A DNA stretch of 64,000 bases from Paracidovorax cattleyae (GTDB lineage: Bacteria > Pseudomonadota > Gammaproteobacteria > Burkholderiales > Burkholderiaceae_C). Of the stretch, positions 8,443 through 19,399 are shown one piece after another. Location: the NCBI RefSeq assembly GCF_900104515.1, contig NZ_FNJL01000025.1, forward strand, positions 24,247 to 88,246, in the 5' to 3' direction. Position numbers and translations under genes: made by a program. Within the stretch, counting starts at the first letter, position 1. The number at the start of each line of letters is the position of its first letter. The notes under the pieces were generated by a model. It did no database searches and was not told where the DNA came from. It saw only the letters and a list, made by a program, of their open reading frames with translations.

Positions 8443-10482
8443 TCAGGCGGGCTGGGCCATGCCCTGGTGGCGCAGCAGGGCATCCAGGGAAGGAGCCCGT
8501 CCCCGGAAGGCCTTGAAGGACTCCATGGCCGGGCGGCTTCCGCCGACTTCCAGGATGGCCTGGCGGTAGCGGGCACCGGTTTCCGTGCTCGGCAGGCCGT
8601 CGGCGCCGGCGGTTTCCTCGAAGGCGGCATAGGCGTCCGCGCTGAGCACTTCCGCCCACTTGTAGCTGTAGTAGCCGGCCGCGTAGCCGCCCGCGAAGAT
8701 GTGGCTGAAGGTGTGCGCACTGCGGCTGAAGGTCGGCGGCTGCAGCACGGCGACTTCCTTGCGCACCCGGTCGAGCAGGGGCATGAAATCCTGCGAGGGA
8801 TCGTGCTCGGTGTGCAGCAGCATGTCGAATAGAGCGAACTCGATCTGCCGCAGCGTGGCCATGCCGCTCTGGAAGTTCTTGGCGGCCAGCATCTTGTCGA
8901 AGAGTTCGCGGGGCAGCGGGGCGCCGGTATCCACGTGGGCGGTCATGTGCCGCAGCACATCCCACTCCCAGCAGAAGTTCTCCATGAACTGGCTGGGCAG
9001 CTCCACCGCGTCCCACTCGACGCCGCTGATGCCGGAGACGTCGCGCTCGTTCACCTGCGTGAGCATGTGGTGGAGTCCGTGGCCGAATTCGTGGAAGAGA
9101 GTGATCACGTCGTCGTGCGTGAGCAGCGGCGGCTTGCCTTCCACGCCCGCGGCGAAGTTGCACACCAGGTGGGCGACGGGCGTCTGCAGCCGGCCGGTGT
9201 CCGGGCGCAGCCAGCGCGTGCGCACGCCGTCCATCCAGGCGCCGCCGCGCTTGCCGGTGCGGGCCGGCTGGTCCAGGTAGAACTGGCCGACGAGTTCGGT
9301 CCCGCGCTCGATGCGGTAGAACTCCACGGCGCGATTCCAGACGGGCGCGGTGTCGCGCCGGATGGCCACGTCGAAGAGCGTCTCGACGATCTTGAAAAGG
9401 CCGGCCAGCACCTTCGGCGCTGTGAAGTACTGCTTTACCTCCTGCTCGCTGAAGGCGTAGCGCGCTTCCTTGAGTTTCTCGGAAATGTAGGGCCAGTCCC
9501 AGGACTGCGGATCGGCGATGCCCAGGTGCTTCGCGGCGAAATCGCGCAGGTCGGCGACGTCCCTTTCCGCGTAGGGCCGCGCGCGCCGGGCGAGGTCGCG
9601 CAGGAAATCGATGACTTCCCGGGGCGAGTCCGCCATCTTGGCGACCACGGACACCTCGCCGAAATTCGCGTAGCCCAGCAGCCGTGCCTCTTCCTGGCGC
9701 AGGGCGAGGATCTCGCGGATCAGCGCGGAGTTGTCGAAACGGCTGGCATCGCCCTCGGCCTGGTCGGACGCGCGGGTGACGTAGGCGCGGTACAGCGTTT
9801 CGCGCAATGCGCTGCTTTCGGCGAACTGCATCACGGGCAGGTAGCAGGGCATCTTGAGGGTGAGCTTGCAGCCTTCCCTGCCGTCCGCCTGGGCGGCCGC
9901 GAGCGCGGCCTGGCGCACATCCTCCGGCAGTCCGGCGAGTTCGTCCTCGCGGGCGTAGTAGGCGAAGGCATCGGTGGCATCCAGGGCGTTCTCGCTGAAC
10001 TTCTGCGACAGCTCCGCCTGCCGCTCCTGGATCTGCGCGAAGCGCCCCTTGGCTTCGCCCTGCAGCTCGGCGCCGGAGAGCACGAAATTGCGCACCGCGT
10101 TCTTCCAGGCCTGGCGCTGTTCCGGATTGAGCGTGGCCGGGTCGATGGCCTTGTACTTCGCGTAGAGGCGCTCGTCGGCCCCCAGGCGCGTCCAGAACTC
10201 GGTCACCCGCGGCAGGACCTCGTTGTAGGCCGCGCGCAACTCGGGCGTGTCGGCGACGCTGTTCAGGTGGCTGACATCACCCCATGCGCGGCCCAGTTCC
10301 TCGATCGCGACGTCCAGCACGCGCGAGATGGCGTCCCAGGTGGCGGGGAAGTCCGGGGCCGTGACGGTGTCCAGGGAAGTGTTCGCGCGCGAGAGCAGGG
10401 CGTCCATCGCGGGAGCCACGTCGGCGGGCGCGATGCGATCGAACAGCGGGAGGTCTTGGAAGTCGAGGAGTGGATTGCTCAT
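8443..10482 (-). CDS. prlC: Oligopeptidase A (M3 family metallopeptidase)
   Basis: This 679-residue cytosolic zinc peptidase degrades short peptides and cleaved signal peptides. The zinc site is LFHEFGHGLHHML (HExxH), with the third ligand in SGVEWDAVELPSQFMENF. The length matches E. coli PrlC/OpdA (about 680). The start MSNPLLDFQDLPLFDRI fits the family N-terminus. It lies 79 bp downstream of folD on the same strand. Confidence 0.94.
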   Translation of the reverse strand: MSNPLLDFQDLPLFDRIAPADVAPAMDALLSRANTSLDTVTAPDFPATWDAISRVLDVAIEELGRAWGDVSHLNSVADTPELRAAYNEVLPRVTEFWTRLGADERLYAKYKAIDPATLNPEQRQAWKNAVRNFVLSGAELQGEAKGRFAQIQERQAELSQKFSENALDATDAFAYYAREDELAGLPEDVRQAALAAAQADGREGCKLTLKMPCYLPVMQFAESSALRETLYRAYVTRASDQAEGDASRFDNSALIREILALRQEEARLLGYANFGEVSVVAKMADSPREVIDFLRDLARRARPYAERDVADLRDFAAKHLGIADPQSWDWPYISEKLKEARYAFSEQEVKQYFTAPKVLAGLFKIVETLFDVAIRRDTAPVWNRAVEFYRIERGTELVGQFYLDQPARTGKRGGAWMDGVRTRWLRPDTGRLQTPVAHLVCNFAAGVEGKPPLLTHDDVITLFHEFGHGLHHMLTQVNERDVSGISGVEWDAVELPSQFMENFCWEWDVLRHMTAHVDTGAPLPRELFDKMLAAKNFQSGMATLRQIEFALFDMLLHTEHDPSQDFMPLLDRVRKEVAVLQPPTFSRSAHTFSHIFAGGYAAGYYSYKWAEVLSADAYAAFEETAGADGLPSTETGARYRQAILEVGGSRPAMESFKAFRGRAPSLDALLRHQGMAQPA

Positions 10483-10561
10483 GCGCGTTCAGATGGCGGC
10501 GGTGACGATGGGTTCAAGCGGCGTGCGCAATCTCTTCGATAGCCTGGCTCGATGGTGCCGG

Positions 10562-11413
10562 TCAGCCGGCTGCGCGTTCTGCCGCCTCGAGGGTATTCAT
10601 GAGCAGCATCGTAATGGTCATGGGACCGACCCCGCCGGGAACGGGGGTGATGTGGCCCGCGACCTCGCGCACGCCCTCGAAGTCCACGTCGCCGCAGAGC
10701 TTGCCTTCGTCGTTGCGGTTCATGCCCACATCGATGACGACGGCGCCAGGCTTGACCATGTCGGCCGTCAGCACGTTGCGCCGGCCCACGGCGGCGACGA
10801 TCACGTCGGCCTGCAGCGTCTGGGCCTTGAGGTCGGTGGTGCGGGAGTGGCACATGGTGACGGTGGCGTCCCGGGCCAGCAGCATCAGCGCCATGGGCTT
10901 GCCCACGATGTTGCTGCGGCCGATCACCACGGCGTGCTTGCCGCGCAGGTCGTAGCCGATGTGTTCCAGCATCTTCATGCAGCCATAGGGCGTGCAGGGC
11001 CAGAAGCCGGGCATGCCGGTCATCAGGGCGCCGGCGCTGGCGATGTGGAAGCCGTCCACGTCCTTGGCGGGCGAGATGGCCTCGATGACCTTCTGCGCGT
11101 CGATGTGGGCAGGCAGGGGCAGCTGCACCAGGATGCCGTGGATGGCCGGGTCGTTGTTCAGCGCGTCCACGCGGGCCAGCAGTTCGGCCTCGGTCATCGC
11201 GGCGTCGTACTTCTCGAGTACCGAGTGCAGGCCGCTTTCCTCGCAGGCCCTGACCTTGTTGCGCACATACACCTGGCTGGCGGGGTTGTCGCCCACCAGC
11301 ACGACGGCCAGGCCCGGTGTGGTGCCGCGTTCCTTGAGCAGCGCGGCGCGGCGGGCCACGTCGGCGCGGAGTTGTCGGGAAAGGGCGTTGCCGTCGATCA
11401 GTTGGGCGGTCAT
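10562..11413 (-). CDS. folD: Bifunctional methylene-THF dehydrogenase / methenyl-THF cyclohydrolase
   Basis: This 283-residue enzyme converts methylene- to formyl-tetrahydrofolate in two NADP-linked steps. Motifs are [20 protein letters not shown] (catalytic Lys in YVRNK), [19 protein letters not shown], and the nucleotide-binding [13 protein letters not shown], ending [18 protein letters not shown]. The start at 11413 ([16 protein letters not shown]) is the canonical N-terminus. It follows the response regulator gene by about 90 bp on the same strand. Confidence 0.96.
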   Translation of the reverse strand: MTAQLIDGNALSRQLRADVARRAALLKERGTTPGLAVVLVGDNPASQVYVRNKVRACEESGLHSVLEKYDAAMTEAELLARVDALNNDPAIHGILVQLPLPAHIDAQKVIEAISPAKDVDGFHIASAGALMTGMPGFWPCTPYGCMKMLEHIGYDLRGKHAVVIGRSNIVGKPMALMLLARDATVTMCHSRTTDLKAQTLQADVIVAAVGRRNVLTADMVKPGAVVIDVGMNRNDEGKLCGDVDFEGVREVAGHITPVPGGVGPMTITMLLMNTLEAAERAAG

Positions 11414-11502
11414 GGCGGGAAGGGAGCTTCGGTGCGTTCGGTGCGAAAAAGGCCGCCGGCCCCGGCGGTCTGCCGGTTGCGGGGCGGCCGGTGCGGAGGC
11501 GG

Positions 11503-12129
11503 TCAGGCCTTGGGAGCGTTCTGGCCCAGGGCGATCTTGAGCAGGTCGGCCACGGTATTGGCGTTCAGCTTTTCCATGATGTTGGCGCGGTGCGCTTCCA
11601 CGGTCTTGATGCTGATGCCCAGGTCGTCGGCGATCTGCTTGTTGAGGCGGCCGGCGACGATGCGCTCGAGCACCTGCGCTTCGCGCCCGGTGAGCTTGGA
11701 GAGCAGGGCGTCGCGGCTGGCGGCCTGCTGGTGGCCGGCGAAGGACTCGCGGGCCCGGTCGAGCATGCGGTCCACGAGGCTGACGAGTTCGTCCTCGTTG
11801 AAGGGCTTCTGGATGAAGTCGAGCGCACCCTTCTTCATGGTGTTGACGGCCATGGGCACGTCGCCATGGCCGGTGATGAAGACGATGGGCAGGGGGGACT
11901 TGCGTTCGAGCAGGCGGTCCTGCAGTTCGAGCCCGGTCATGCCGCCCATGCGGATGTCGACGATCAGGCAGGCCACTTCGCGCGGGTCGTAGCGCGACAG
12001 GAAGGATTCGGCGGAGTCGAAGCAGCGGACGCGGTAGTCCTTGCCCTCCAGCAGCCATTGCAGCGAGTCGCGCACGGCCTCGTCGTCATCCACGACGTAG
12101 ACAGTGCCTTTTTTGGGAGTCAAACTCAT
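11503..12129 (-). CDS. FixJ/NarL-type response regulator
   Basis: This 208-residue regulator has a receiver domain ([14 protein letters not shown], phospho-acceptor D in [21 protein letters not shown] switch Thr, KPF lysine) and a C-terminal LuxR-type helix-turn-helix ([35 protein letters not shown]). The domain order and the GHGDVPMAV segment place it in the FixJ/TtrR/DctR group. Its start overlaps the stop of the upstream kinase gene in ATGA, so the two form a cognate pair. The pair is divergent from aceE, so control of pyruvate dehydrogenase or carbon flow is plausible but unproven. Confidence 0.92.
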   Translation of the reverse strand: MSLTPKKGTVYVVDDDEAVRDSLQWLLEGKDYRVRCFDSAESFLSRYDPREVACLIVDIRMGGMTGLELQDRLLERKSPLPIVFITGHGDVPMAVNTMKKGALDFIQKPFNEDELVSLVDRMLDRARESFAGHQQAASRDALLSKLTGREAQVLERIVAGRLNKQIADDLGISIKTVEAHRANIMEKLNANTVADLLKIALGQNAPKA

Positions 12130-14699
12130 GCGGGAGTCCTTGGGGTAGATGCTTTTGCTACAGAATTCGTAGTGTCATCCGCAGGCTGGGCCAGCGGAAG
12201 CCAGAAGGAGAAGCGGCAGCCGGTGACCTCCGGTCCATTGTAGATGTTCTCTGCCTGCATCCGGCCCTGGTGCGATTCGACGATGCTGCGGCACAGGTTC
12301 AGACCGATGCCCATGCCTTCCTGCTTGGTGGAGAAGAAGGCCTCGAACAGGTGTTCGAGCACCTCCGGGGCCAGGCCCTTGCCCGTGTCCTGCACCGCGA
12401 ATTCGATGCCGTCCTGGCTTTCCAGCGGGCGCGGCACCACGCGCAGTTCCACGCTGCGGCGGGCCGGCGGGCGCCCGGCCTGCTGGATGGATTCCGCGCC
12501 GTTCTTCATGAGGTTGATGAGCACCTGCTCGATCAGGATGGTGTCGGCCATTACGGGCGGCAGGCGCGCGGCGACGTAGTGGGTCAGCCGCACGTTGTGC
12601 CGGCGCAGTTCCATGTCCGCGAGCTCCACCGCCTCGCTGACCATGTGCTGCACGTCGGCGAGGGTGCGGTTGGGCTCGCTTTTCTTCACGAACGCCCGGA
12701 TGCGCTGGATGATCTGGCCCGCGCGCTGTGCCTGGTGCGCGGTCTTCTCCAGTGCGGAGAGCAGGGCGTCCTCCGTGATCTGCTGGCTCTTGATGCGCGA
12801 GACCATGCCGCTGCAGTAATTGCTGATGGCGGTGAGCGGCTGGTTCAGTTCGTGCGCCACGCTGGAGGCCATCTCGCCCATGGTGATCAGGCGGCTCACG
12901 GACTGCGCGCGCTCGGCCTGGCGCGCGGCCTGTTCCTCGGCCTGGCGGCGCGGGGTGATGTCGGTGGCGATCACCATCTGCGCCAGGCGGCCGTCCACCC
13001 AGTTCAGGTAACGGGAGCGCACTTCCAGCCATTTGCCGAGGTCGGGCAGGTAGATCTCGGCGTTTTCCGAGCGCGCGTCGGTGAGCGTGTCGGTGGGCAA
13101 GCCCATGAGGGCATCCTCGTCGTCCATGCTGCCTGCGCTGGAACTGCCGGCCGGCAGGACGCCCGCTTGGGCGACAAGCTGCAGGTGCCCGCCGGTCTGC
13201 GAGCCGAACCACTGGCGGTACAGCTTGTTCGCGAAGAGCAGTTCCTCGCTGCCCAGGGGGGCGACGGAGACGGAGGCGTCCAGCGATTCCAGCACGATGG
13301 TGAAGCGTTCATGGGACGCCGTAAGCTGTTCCCGCACGCGGTTGGGCTCGGTGATGTCGGTCATCGAGGTCATCCAGCCCGTCTGCTGGCCGTGCGCGTC
13401 GATGAGCGGCGACACGTACAGGCGCGCGTCGAACAGGGTGCCGTTCTTGCGCTTCACCCGCACCTGGAAGCCCCCGACCGTCTGCTTGCCGCTGAGTTCG
13501 TCGCGCAGTTTCGAGTGCAGTACCTCGTGGTCGGCCTCCGGCCAGTAGGTGTAGGGCGGGGACTGGCCGATCAGGTCCTCCGCGTTCCAGCCGGTCATCT
13601 GGCAGAAAGCGGCGTTCACGTAGGTCATGCGGCCGTTCATGTCGAGCGCGCGCATGCCGGTGACCATGGAGTTTTCCATGGCGCGGCGGAAGTTGGTCTC
13701 GGCCACGAGTGCTTCCTGCGTGCGCAGTCGCCGGCGCGTATGGCGCCAGTTGGCGATCAGCATCCAGGCCGTCATGGCGCTCAGCGTGCCGACGAGCCAG
13801 AAGAGACCGCTGCCCACCACCCCCAGGGAAGTGCGGTAGGCCTGGGCGCGCAGCACGAGGCCGTTGCCCACGGGAGAGACGAACACTTCATATTGGTTGG
13901 CGCGGGTGGCCCAGGGCTGCCAGGGCGAAGCGCGTCCGCGCGGCGGCAGGGGCGTGCCTGCCAGCAACTGGTCGCGGCCGTCGAGCATCGTGACCGCGTA
14001 GCGCGCGAGCACTTCGGTGGGCGTGCCGTAGCGCAGCAGGCTGTCCACGGAGTATTCGGCCAGCACCACGCCCGTGAACTTGCCTTGCGCCACCAGAGGC
14101 ACCTGCAGTTGCAGCAGGGGCGCCGCCTCGCCGCGGCCCGGGTCGGCCATGGGCTGTGCATACACGGGTTGCTGCAGATCGCGTGCGATGCCGAAGGTGT
14201 CGGCCGTGTCGCCATTGCGCAGCACTTCGCCTGCCACGCGCAACTGGCTGCTGGGCAGCGTGGGCGCCGCATGGCTGGCGCGGATGCGGCGGCGGTCGTC
14301 TATCCAGGTGATGGCCTGCAGCTCGGGGTACTGGCTGATCAGGCCTTCCGCGCGCGATACGAAATCGGTGCGCTCGAGGTCCTGATTGGAGAGGTCGCGC
14401 GCGATGCGCATGATCTGTTCCTGGCGCTCCAGCAGGCGCAGGCGCACGCGCTGCTGCGCGTATTCGACGTCGCGGCGCAGCGCTTCCTGTTCGCGTTCGC
14501 CTTCCTCCGCGCGAAGGTACCAAAAGGCCGCCACGATCGCGGCAAGGAACATGAGCACGGCGGCCAGCGGCGCCAGGGCCGCCAGGCGGTCCTGGCGGGT
14601 GGGAGAGAGGCTGCGCCACCAGGTGCGCCACCAGCGGGCCGGCGCGGTGACCACGAAAGGCTCTGCCGGGGCAGGGGGCGCGGGGGAGGTGCGGTCCAT
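12126..14699 (-). CDS. Membrane-bound PAS sensor histidine kinase
   Basis: This 857-residue kinase has a first membrane helix at about residues 41-63, a large periplasmic sensor region, and a second membrane helix near 295-318. At least one clear PAS domain follows (NGRMTYVNAAFCQMTGWNAE) with a PAC segment, then a second PAS-like region. The dimerisation/phospho-acceptor helix is SSVAHELNQPLTAISNY. The ATPase domain has LINLMKNGAESIQQAG (N box), VQDTGKGLAPEV (G1), and EGMGIGLNLCRSIVE (G2). The ATG at 14699 places the first helix properly. Its gene is coupled to the FixJ-type regulator and starts 167 bp from divergent aceE. The ligand is unknown. Confidence 0.9.
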   Translation of the reverse strand: MDRTSPAPPAPAEPFVVTAPARWWRTWWRSLSPTRQDRLAALAPLAAVLMFLAAIVAAFWYLRAEEGEREQEALRRDVEYAQQRVRLRLLERQEQIMRIARDLSNQDLERTDFVSRAEGLISQYPELQAITWIDDRRRIRASHAAPTLPSSQLRVAGEVLRNGDTADTFGIARDLQQPVYAQPMADPGRGEAAPLLQLQVPLVAQGKFTGVVLAEYSVDSLLRYGTPTEVLARYAVTMLDGRDQLLAGTPLPPRGRASPWQPWATRANQYEVFVSPVGNGLVLRAQAYRTSLGVVGSGLFWLVGTLSAMTAWMLIANWRHTRRRLRTQEALVAETNFRRAMENSMVTGMRALDMNGRMTYVNAAFCQMTGWNAEDLIGQSPPYTYWPEADHEVLHSKLRDELSGKQTVGGFQVRVKRKNGTLFDARLYVSPLIDAHGQQTGWMTSMTDITEPNRVREQLTASHERFTIVLESLDASVSVAPLGSEELLFANKLYRQWFGSQTGGHLQLVAQAGVLPAGSSSAGSMDDEDALMGLPTDTLTDARSENAEIYLPDLGKWLEVRSRYLNWVDGRLAQMVIATDITPRRQAEEQAARQAERAQSVSRLITMGEMASSVAHELNQPLTAISNYCSGMVSRIKSQQITEDALLSALEKTAHQAQRAGQIIQRIRAFVKKSEPNRTLADVQHMVSEAVELADMELRRHNVRLTHYVAARLPPVMADTILIEQVLINLMKNGAESIQQAGRPPARRSVELRVVPRPLESQDGIEFAVQDTGKGLAPEVLEHLFEAFFSTKQEGMGIGLNLCRSIVESHQGRMQAENIYNGPEVTGCRFSFWLPLAQPADDTTNSVAKASTPRTPA

Positions 14700-14865
14700 G
14701 CCCGCGAGTGTAGGGGAGTAGCCCGGCCCACCCGTCCGTGCGAATGTGCGGTTGCAGCAATTTTTCATATTATGGTTCGATGCGGCGCCATTCGAAATTC
14801 AGGAAAAGTATGCGAAACTTCCAAGGATTTACCCCCAACGCCAGCGACTCATAAAGGAGACAGGC
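14700..14865. promoter_or_regulatory. Divergent control region between the histidine kinase gene and aceE
   Basis: This 166-bp gap between two divergent starts contains an AT-rich block (TTTTTCATATTATGG near 14761-14775) that stands out in otherwise GC-rich DNA. The aceE ribosome site AAAGGAGA (14853-14860) is strong. I could not assign -35/-10 boxes with confidence. Confidence 0.4.
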
Positions 14866-17589
14866 ATGACTGCTCAGACCGACCCTCAGGCCGGAAAAAC
14901 CGCGACGTCCACCCCCGACACCGACCAACAGGAAACCCGCGAGTGGATGGACGCACTGTCTGCCGTGATCGACCGCGAAGGCGCTGAGCGGGCCCACTTC
15001 CTGCTCGAGCAATTGCTCGAACACGCGCGCCAGAGCAGCATCGACATGCCGTTCTCCGCCAACACCGGCTACGTGAACACGATCGAGCCCAGCCAGGAGG
15101 CACACTGCCCCGGCAACCTCGAGATTGAAGCCCGCCTGCGCGCCTACATGCGCTGGAACGCCATGGCGATGGTGGTCAAGGCCAACCGCCACCACCCGCC
15201 CGAAGGCGGCGACCTGGGCGGCCACATCGGCTCCTTCGCCTCGCTGGCCAACATGTTCGGCGCGGGCTTCAACCATTTCTGGCATGCAGAGAGCGAGAAC
15301 CACGGCGGCGACCTGCTGTACATCCAGGGCCACGTCTCGCCCGGCATCTACGCACGCGCCTACCTGGAAGGCCGCCTGACCGAGGAGCAACTGCTGAACT
15401 TCCGCCAGGAAGTGGACGGCAGGGGCCTGTCCAGCTATCCGCACCCCAAGCTGATGCCGGAGTTCTGGCAGTTCCCCACGGTCTCGATGGGCCTGGGCCC
15501 GCTGATGGCCATCTACCAGGCCCGCTTCCTGAAGTACCTGCAGGCCCGCGGCATCGCCAACACCGAGAACCGCAAGGTCTGGGTGTTCTGCGGCGACGGC
15601 GAGATGGACGAAGTGGAGTCGCTGGGCGCCATCGGCCTGGCCGCGCGCGAGAACCTCGACAACCTGATCTTCGTCATCAACTGCAACCTGCAGCGCCTGG
15701 ACGGCCCGGTGCGCGGCAACGGCAAGATCATCCAGGAGCTGGAAGGCGAATTCCGCGGCTCCGGCTGGAACGTGGTCAAGCTGCTGTGGGGCAAGGGCTG
15801 GGACGACCTGCTGGCCCGCGACAAGGACGGCGCGCTGCGCAAGATCATGATGGAGTGCAACGACGGGGACTACCAGTCGTTCAAGGCCAATGACGGCGCC
15901 TACGTGCGCAAGAACTTCTTCGGCCGCGATCCGCGCACGCTGAAGATGGTCGAGCACATGAGCGACGACGAGATCTGGAACCTGCGCCGCGGCGGCCACG
16001 ACGCGCAGAAGGTCTATGCGGCGTTCAAGGCGGCCAACGAGCACCAGGGCCAGCCCACCGTGCTGCTGGTGAAGACCGTCAAGGGCTTCGGCATGGGCAA
16101 GATCGGCGAGGGCAAGAACACGGTCCACCAGACCAAAAAGCTCGGTGACGAGGACATCAAGGCCTTCCGCGACCGCTTCAACATCCCGATTCCCGACAGC
16201 CAGATCGCCGACCTGCCGTTCTACAAGCCGGCTGACGACACCCCGGAAATGAAGTACCTGCACGAGCGCCGCAAGGCCCTCGGCGGCTACCTGCCGCACC
16301 GCCGCACGAAGGCCGACGAGAGCTTCACCGTGCCGTCGCTGGAGACCTTCAAGGCCGTGCTCGATGCCACGCCCGAAGGCCGCGAGATCTCGACCACGCA
16401 GGCGTACGTGCGCTTCCTCACGCAGCTGCTGCGCGACCAGGCCATCGGCCCGCGCGTGGTGCCCATCCTGGTGGATGAGGCGCGCACCTTCGGCATGGAA
16501 GGCCTGTTCCGCCAGATCGGCATCTACAACCCGCATGGACAGCAGTACACCCCGGTGGACAAGGACCAGGTGATGTACTACCGCGAGGACAAGGCCGGCC
16601 AGATCCTGCAGGAAGGCATCAACGAGGCCGGCGGCATGAGCAGCTGGATCGCGGCCGCCACGTCGTACAGCACGAACAACCGGATCATGATCCCGTTCTA
16701 CGTGTACTACTCGATGTTCGGCTTCCAGCGCATCGGCGACCTGGCCTGGGCGGCCGGCGACATGCAGGCGCGGGGCTTCCTGCTGGGCGGCACGTCGGGC
16801 CGCACCACGCTGAACGGCGAAGGCCTGCAGCACGAGGACGGCCACAGCCACATCCTGGCCAACACCATTCCCAACTGCATCAGCTACGACCCGACCTTCG
16901 CGCACGAGGTCGCCGTCATCATGCACGACGGCCTGAAGCGCATGGTCGAGCGCCAGGAGAACGTCTTCTATTACCTGACGCTGCTCAACGAGAACTACGC
17001 CATGCCCGGCCTGCAGCCCGGCACGGAGGAGCAGATCATCAAGGGCATGTACCTCAGCCGGCAGGCGCCGGCCCTCAAGAAGGGCGCGCCCGCGGTGCAG
17101 CTGCTGGGCAGCGGCACGATCCTGCGCGAGTCGTTCGTCGCCCAGGAACTGCTGGAGAAGGACTGGGGCGTGGCCGCATCCGTGTGGAGCTGCCCGAGCT
17201 TCAACGAGCTGACGCGCGACGGCCAGGAGGCGGAGCGCTGGAACCTGCTGCACCCCACGGAAACGCCGCGCACCTCGTTCGTGGAGGAACAGCTCGGCAA
17301 GACCGAGGGACCGGTGATCGCGTCCACCGACTACATGAAGGCGTACGCCGAGCAGATCCGTCCGTTCGTGCCCAAGGGCCGGACGTACAAGGTGCTGGGC
17401 ACCGACGGCTTCGGCCGCAGCGACTTCCGGCGCAAGCTGCGCGAGCACTTCGAGGTGGACCGCCACTACATCGTCGTGGCCGCGCTCAAGGCCCTGGCCG
17501 AGGACGGCAAGCTGCCCGCCGCCAGGGTGGCCGAGGCCATCCAGAAGTACGGCATCCAGGCCGACAAGGTCAACCCGCTGCACGCCTGA
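14866..17589 (+). CDS. aceE: Pyruvate dehydrogenase E1 component (homodimeric type)
   Basis: This 907-residue thiamine-diphosphate enzyme decarboxylates pyruvate and acetylates the E2 lipoyl group. The ThDP motif is seen as CGDGEMDEVESLGAI followed by VINCNLQRLDGPV (about residues 243-280). The N-terminal HPPEGGDLGGHIGSFAS and the C-terminal GTDGFGRSDFR are characteristic of the AceE type. The ATG at 14866 is chosen for its strong AAGGAGA site and for MTAQTDPQ; upstream in-frame sequence is intergenic. It is first in aceE-aceF-lpdA. Confidence 0.97.
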   Translation: MTAQTDPQAGKTATSTPDTDQQETREWMDALSAVIDREGAERAHFLLEQLLEHARQSSIDMPFSANTGYVNTIEPSQEAHCPGNLEIEARLRAYMRWNAMAMVVKANRHHPPEGGDLGGHIGSFASLANMFGAGFNHFWHAESENHGGDLLYIQGHVSPGIYARAYLEGRLTEEQLLNFRQEVDGRGLSSYPHPKLMPEFWQFPTVSMGLGPLMAIYQARFLKYLQARGIANTENRKVWVFCGDGEMDEVESLGAIGLAARENLDNLIFVINCNLQRLDGPVRGNGKIIQELEGEFRGSGWNVVKLLWGKGWDDLLARDKDGALRKIMMECNDGDYQSFKANDGAYVRKNFFGRDPRTLKMVEHMSDDEIWNLRRGGHDAQKVYAAFKAANEHQGQPTVLLVKTVKGFGMGKIGEGKNTVHQTKKLGDEDIKAFRDRFNIPIPDSQIADLPFYKPADDTPEMKYLHERRKALGGYLPHRRTKADESFTVPSLETFKAVLDATPEGREISTTQAYVRFLTQLLRDQAIGPRVVPILVDEARTFGMEGLFRQIGIYNPHGQQYTPVDKDQVMYYREDKAGQILQEGINEAGGMSSWIAAATSYSTNNRIMIPFYVYYSMFGFQRIGDLAWAAGDMQARGFLLGGTSGRTTLNGEGLQHEDGHSHILANTIPNCISYDPTFAHEVAVIMHDGLKRMVERQENVFYYLTLLNENYAMPGLQPGTEEQIIKGMYLSRQAPALKKGAPAVQLLGSGTILRESFVAQELLEKDWGVAASVWSCPSFNELTRDGQEAERWNLLHPTETPRTSFVEEQLGKTEGPVIASTDYMKAYAEQIRPFVPKGRTYKVLGTDGFGRSDFRRKLREHFEVDRHYIVVAALKALAEDGKLPAARVAEAIQKYGIQADKVNPLHA

Positions 17590-17688
17590 CCCCGCCGGAG
17601 ACGTACTTTGAACCCCCACGCTCACATTCATTCGCTGCCCCCCGAGGGGGCGCATGCCTCCTTTGAGGCGGCTCGGCAGGAGACATAA

Positions 17689-19386
17689 ATGGCACTGATT
17701 GACATCAAGGTCCCGGACATCGGGGATTTCGACGCCGTCGGCGTGATCGAACTGCTGGTGAAGCCCGGCGACACGGTGAAGGCCGAGCAGTCGCTCATCA
17801 CCGTGGAGTCCGACAAGGCTTCCATGGAGATCCCTTCCAGCCACGCCGGCGTGGTGAAGGAGGTCAAGGTCAAGATCGGCGACCAGGTGAGCGAAGGCTC
17901 CGTGATCGTCGTGGTCGAGGCCGAAGGGGAGGGCGCTCAGCCCGCCGCGGCACCCGCAGCGAAGGCGGAAGCCCCCGCGCCGGCTGCGGCATCCACTCCG
18001 GCGCCGGCACCTGCGGCCGCCGCTCCCGCACCGGCCGCGTCGGGCCCGATCGACGTGAAGGTGCCGGACATCGGCGACTTCAAGGACGTGGCGGTGATCG
18101 AGCTGCTCGTGAAGCCCGGCGATACGGTCAAGGAAGAGCAGTCGCTTTTCACCGTCGAATCCGACAAGGCCTCCATGGAGATTCCGTCGCCAGCCGCCGG
18201 CGTGGTGAAGGAACTGAAGATCAAGATCGGCGACAAGGTGAACGTGGGCGACCTCGTGGCCGTGCTGGAAGGCGCGGTCGGTGCCCCGTCGGCTGCACCC
18301 GCCGCAGCACCTGTGGATCGCCCGGCTCCCCAGTCCGAACCCGACACGCGCACTCCCCGACAACTGCCGGCCGAGGAAGCCGCACCGCAGGCGGGGGTCG
18401 CCACTGCGTCTGCTCCGGCACCCGAGCCGCATGCCCCGGGCGCCGCGCCCGTCGGCCTGCCGCATGCATCGCCCTCGGTGCGCAAGTTCGCCCGCGAACT
18501 GGGCGTGCCGCTGGAAGAGGTCAAGGGCTCCGGCCCCAAGGGCCGCATCACGCAGGAAGACGTGCAGGCCTTCACGAAGCAGGTGATGGCGGGCGGCGTG
18601 CAGACCAGGGCCCAGGCGGCCAAGGCACCTGCCGGCAGCGGCTCCGGCGCGGGCATGGACCTGCTGCCGTGGCCGAAGGTGGACTTCGCCAAGTTCGGCG
18701 GCGTGGAGCGCAAGGACCTCTCGCGCATCAAGAAGATCAGCGGTGCGAATCTGCACCGCAACTGGGTGATGATCCCCCACGTCACCAACAACGACGAGGC
18801 CGACATCACCGAGCTGGAAGCCTTCCGCGTTTCCACCAACAAGGAGAACGAGAAGTCCGGCGTGAAGGTGACGATGCTCGCCTTCGTGATCAAGGCCGTG
18901 GTGGCCGCGCTCAGGAAGTTCCCCGAGTTCAACACCAGCCTGGACGGCGACACGCTCGTCTACAAGCAGTACTTCCACATCGGCTTCGCGGCGGACACGC
19001 CCAACGGCCTCGTGGTGCCGGTGCTGAAGGATGCCGACAAGAAGGGCATCCTGCAGATCAGCCAGGAAATGGGCGAACTCGCCAAGAAGGCCCGCGACGG
19101 CAAGCTCGGCGCGGCCGACATGCAAGGCGGCTGCTTCTCGATCTCGTCGCTCGGCGGCATCGGCGGCACGCACTTCACGCCCATCATCAACGCCCCCGAA
19201 GTGGCCATCTTGGGCCTCTCGAAGGGCCAGATGAAGCCGGTGTGGGACGGCAAGCAGTTCGTGCCGCGCCTGGTGCTGCCGCTGTCGCTGTCGTACGACC
19301 ACCGCGTGATCGACGGTGCCAGCGCCGCGCGCTTCAACGCCTACCTGGGCCACGTGCTGGCGGACTACCGCCGCATCCTGCTGTGA
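17689..19386 (+). CDS. aceF: Pyruvate dehydrogenase E2, dihydrolipoyllysine acetyltransferase
   Basis: This 565-residue E2 core protein moves the acetyl group to CoA. Two lipoyl domains are visible, each with an ESDKASME lipoylation site (lysines near 43 and 160), joined by Ala/Pro-rich linkers. Next come a peripheral subunit-binding domain ([27 protein letters not shown]; about 260-300) and the catalytic domain ending in the DHRVIDG motif near 536. It follows aceE by about 100 bp, with a GCAGGAGA ribosome site. Two rather than three lipoyl domains is common in beta-proteobacteria. Confidence 0.97.
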   Translation: MALIDIKVPDIGDFDAVGVIELLVKPGDTVKAEQSLITVESDKASMEIPSSHAGVVKEVKVKIGDQVSEGSVIVVVEAEGEGAQPAAAPAAKAEAPAPAAASTPAPAPAAAAPAPAASGPIDVKVPDIGDFKDVAVIELLVKPGDTVKEEQSLFTVESDKASMEIPSPAAGVVKELKIKIGDKVNVGDLVAVLEGAVGAPSAAPAAAPVDRPAPQSEPDTRTPRQLPAEEAAPQAGVATASAPAPEPHAPGAAPVGLPHASPSVRKFARELGVPLEEVKGSGPKGRITQEDVQAFTKQVMAGGVQTRAQAAKAPAGSGSGAGMDLLPWPKVDFAKFGGVERKDLSRIKKISGANLHRNWVMIPHVTNNDEADITELEAFRVSTNKENEKSGVKVTMLAFVIKAVVAALRKFPEFNTSLDGDTLVYKQYFHIGFAADTPNGLVVPVLKDADKKGILQISQEMGELAKKARDGKLGAADMQGGCFSISSLGGIGGTHFTPIINAPEVAILGLSKGQMKPVWDGKQFVPRLVLPLSLSYDHRVIDGASAARFNAYLGHVLADYRRILL

Positions 19387-19399
19387 AAGGAAACCCGAC

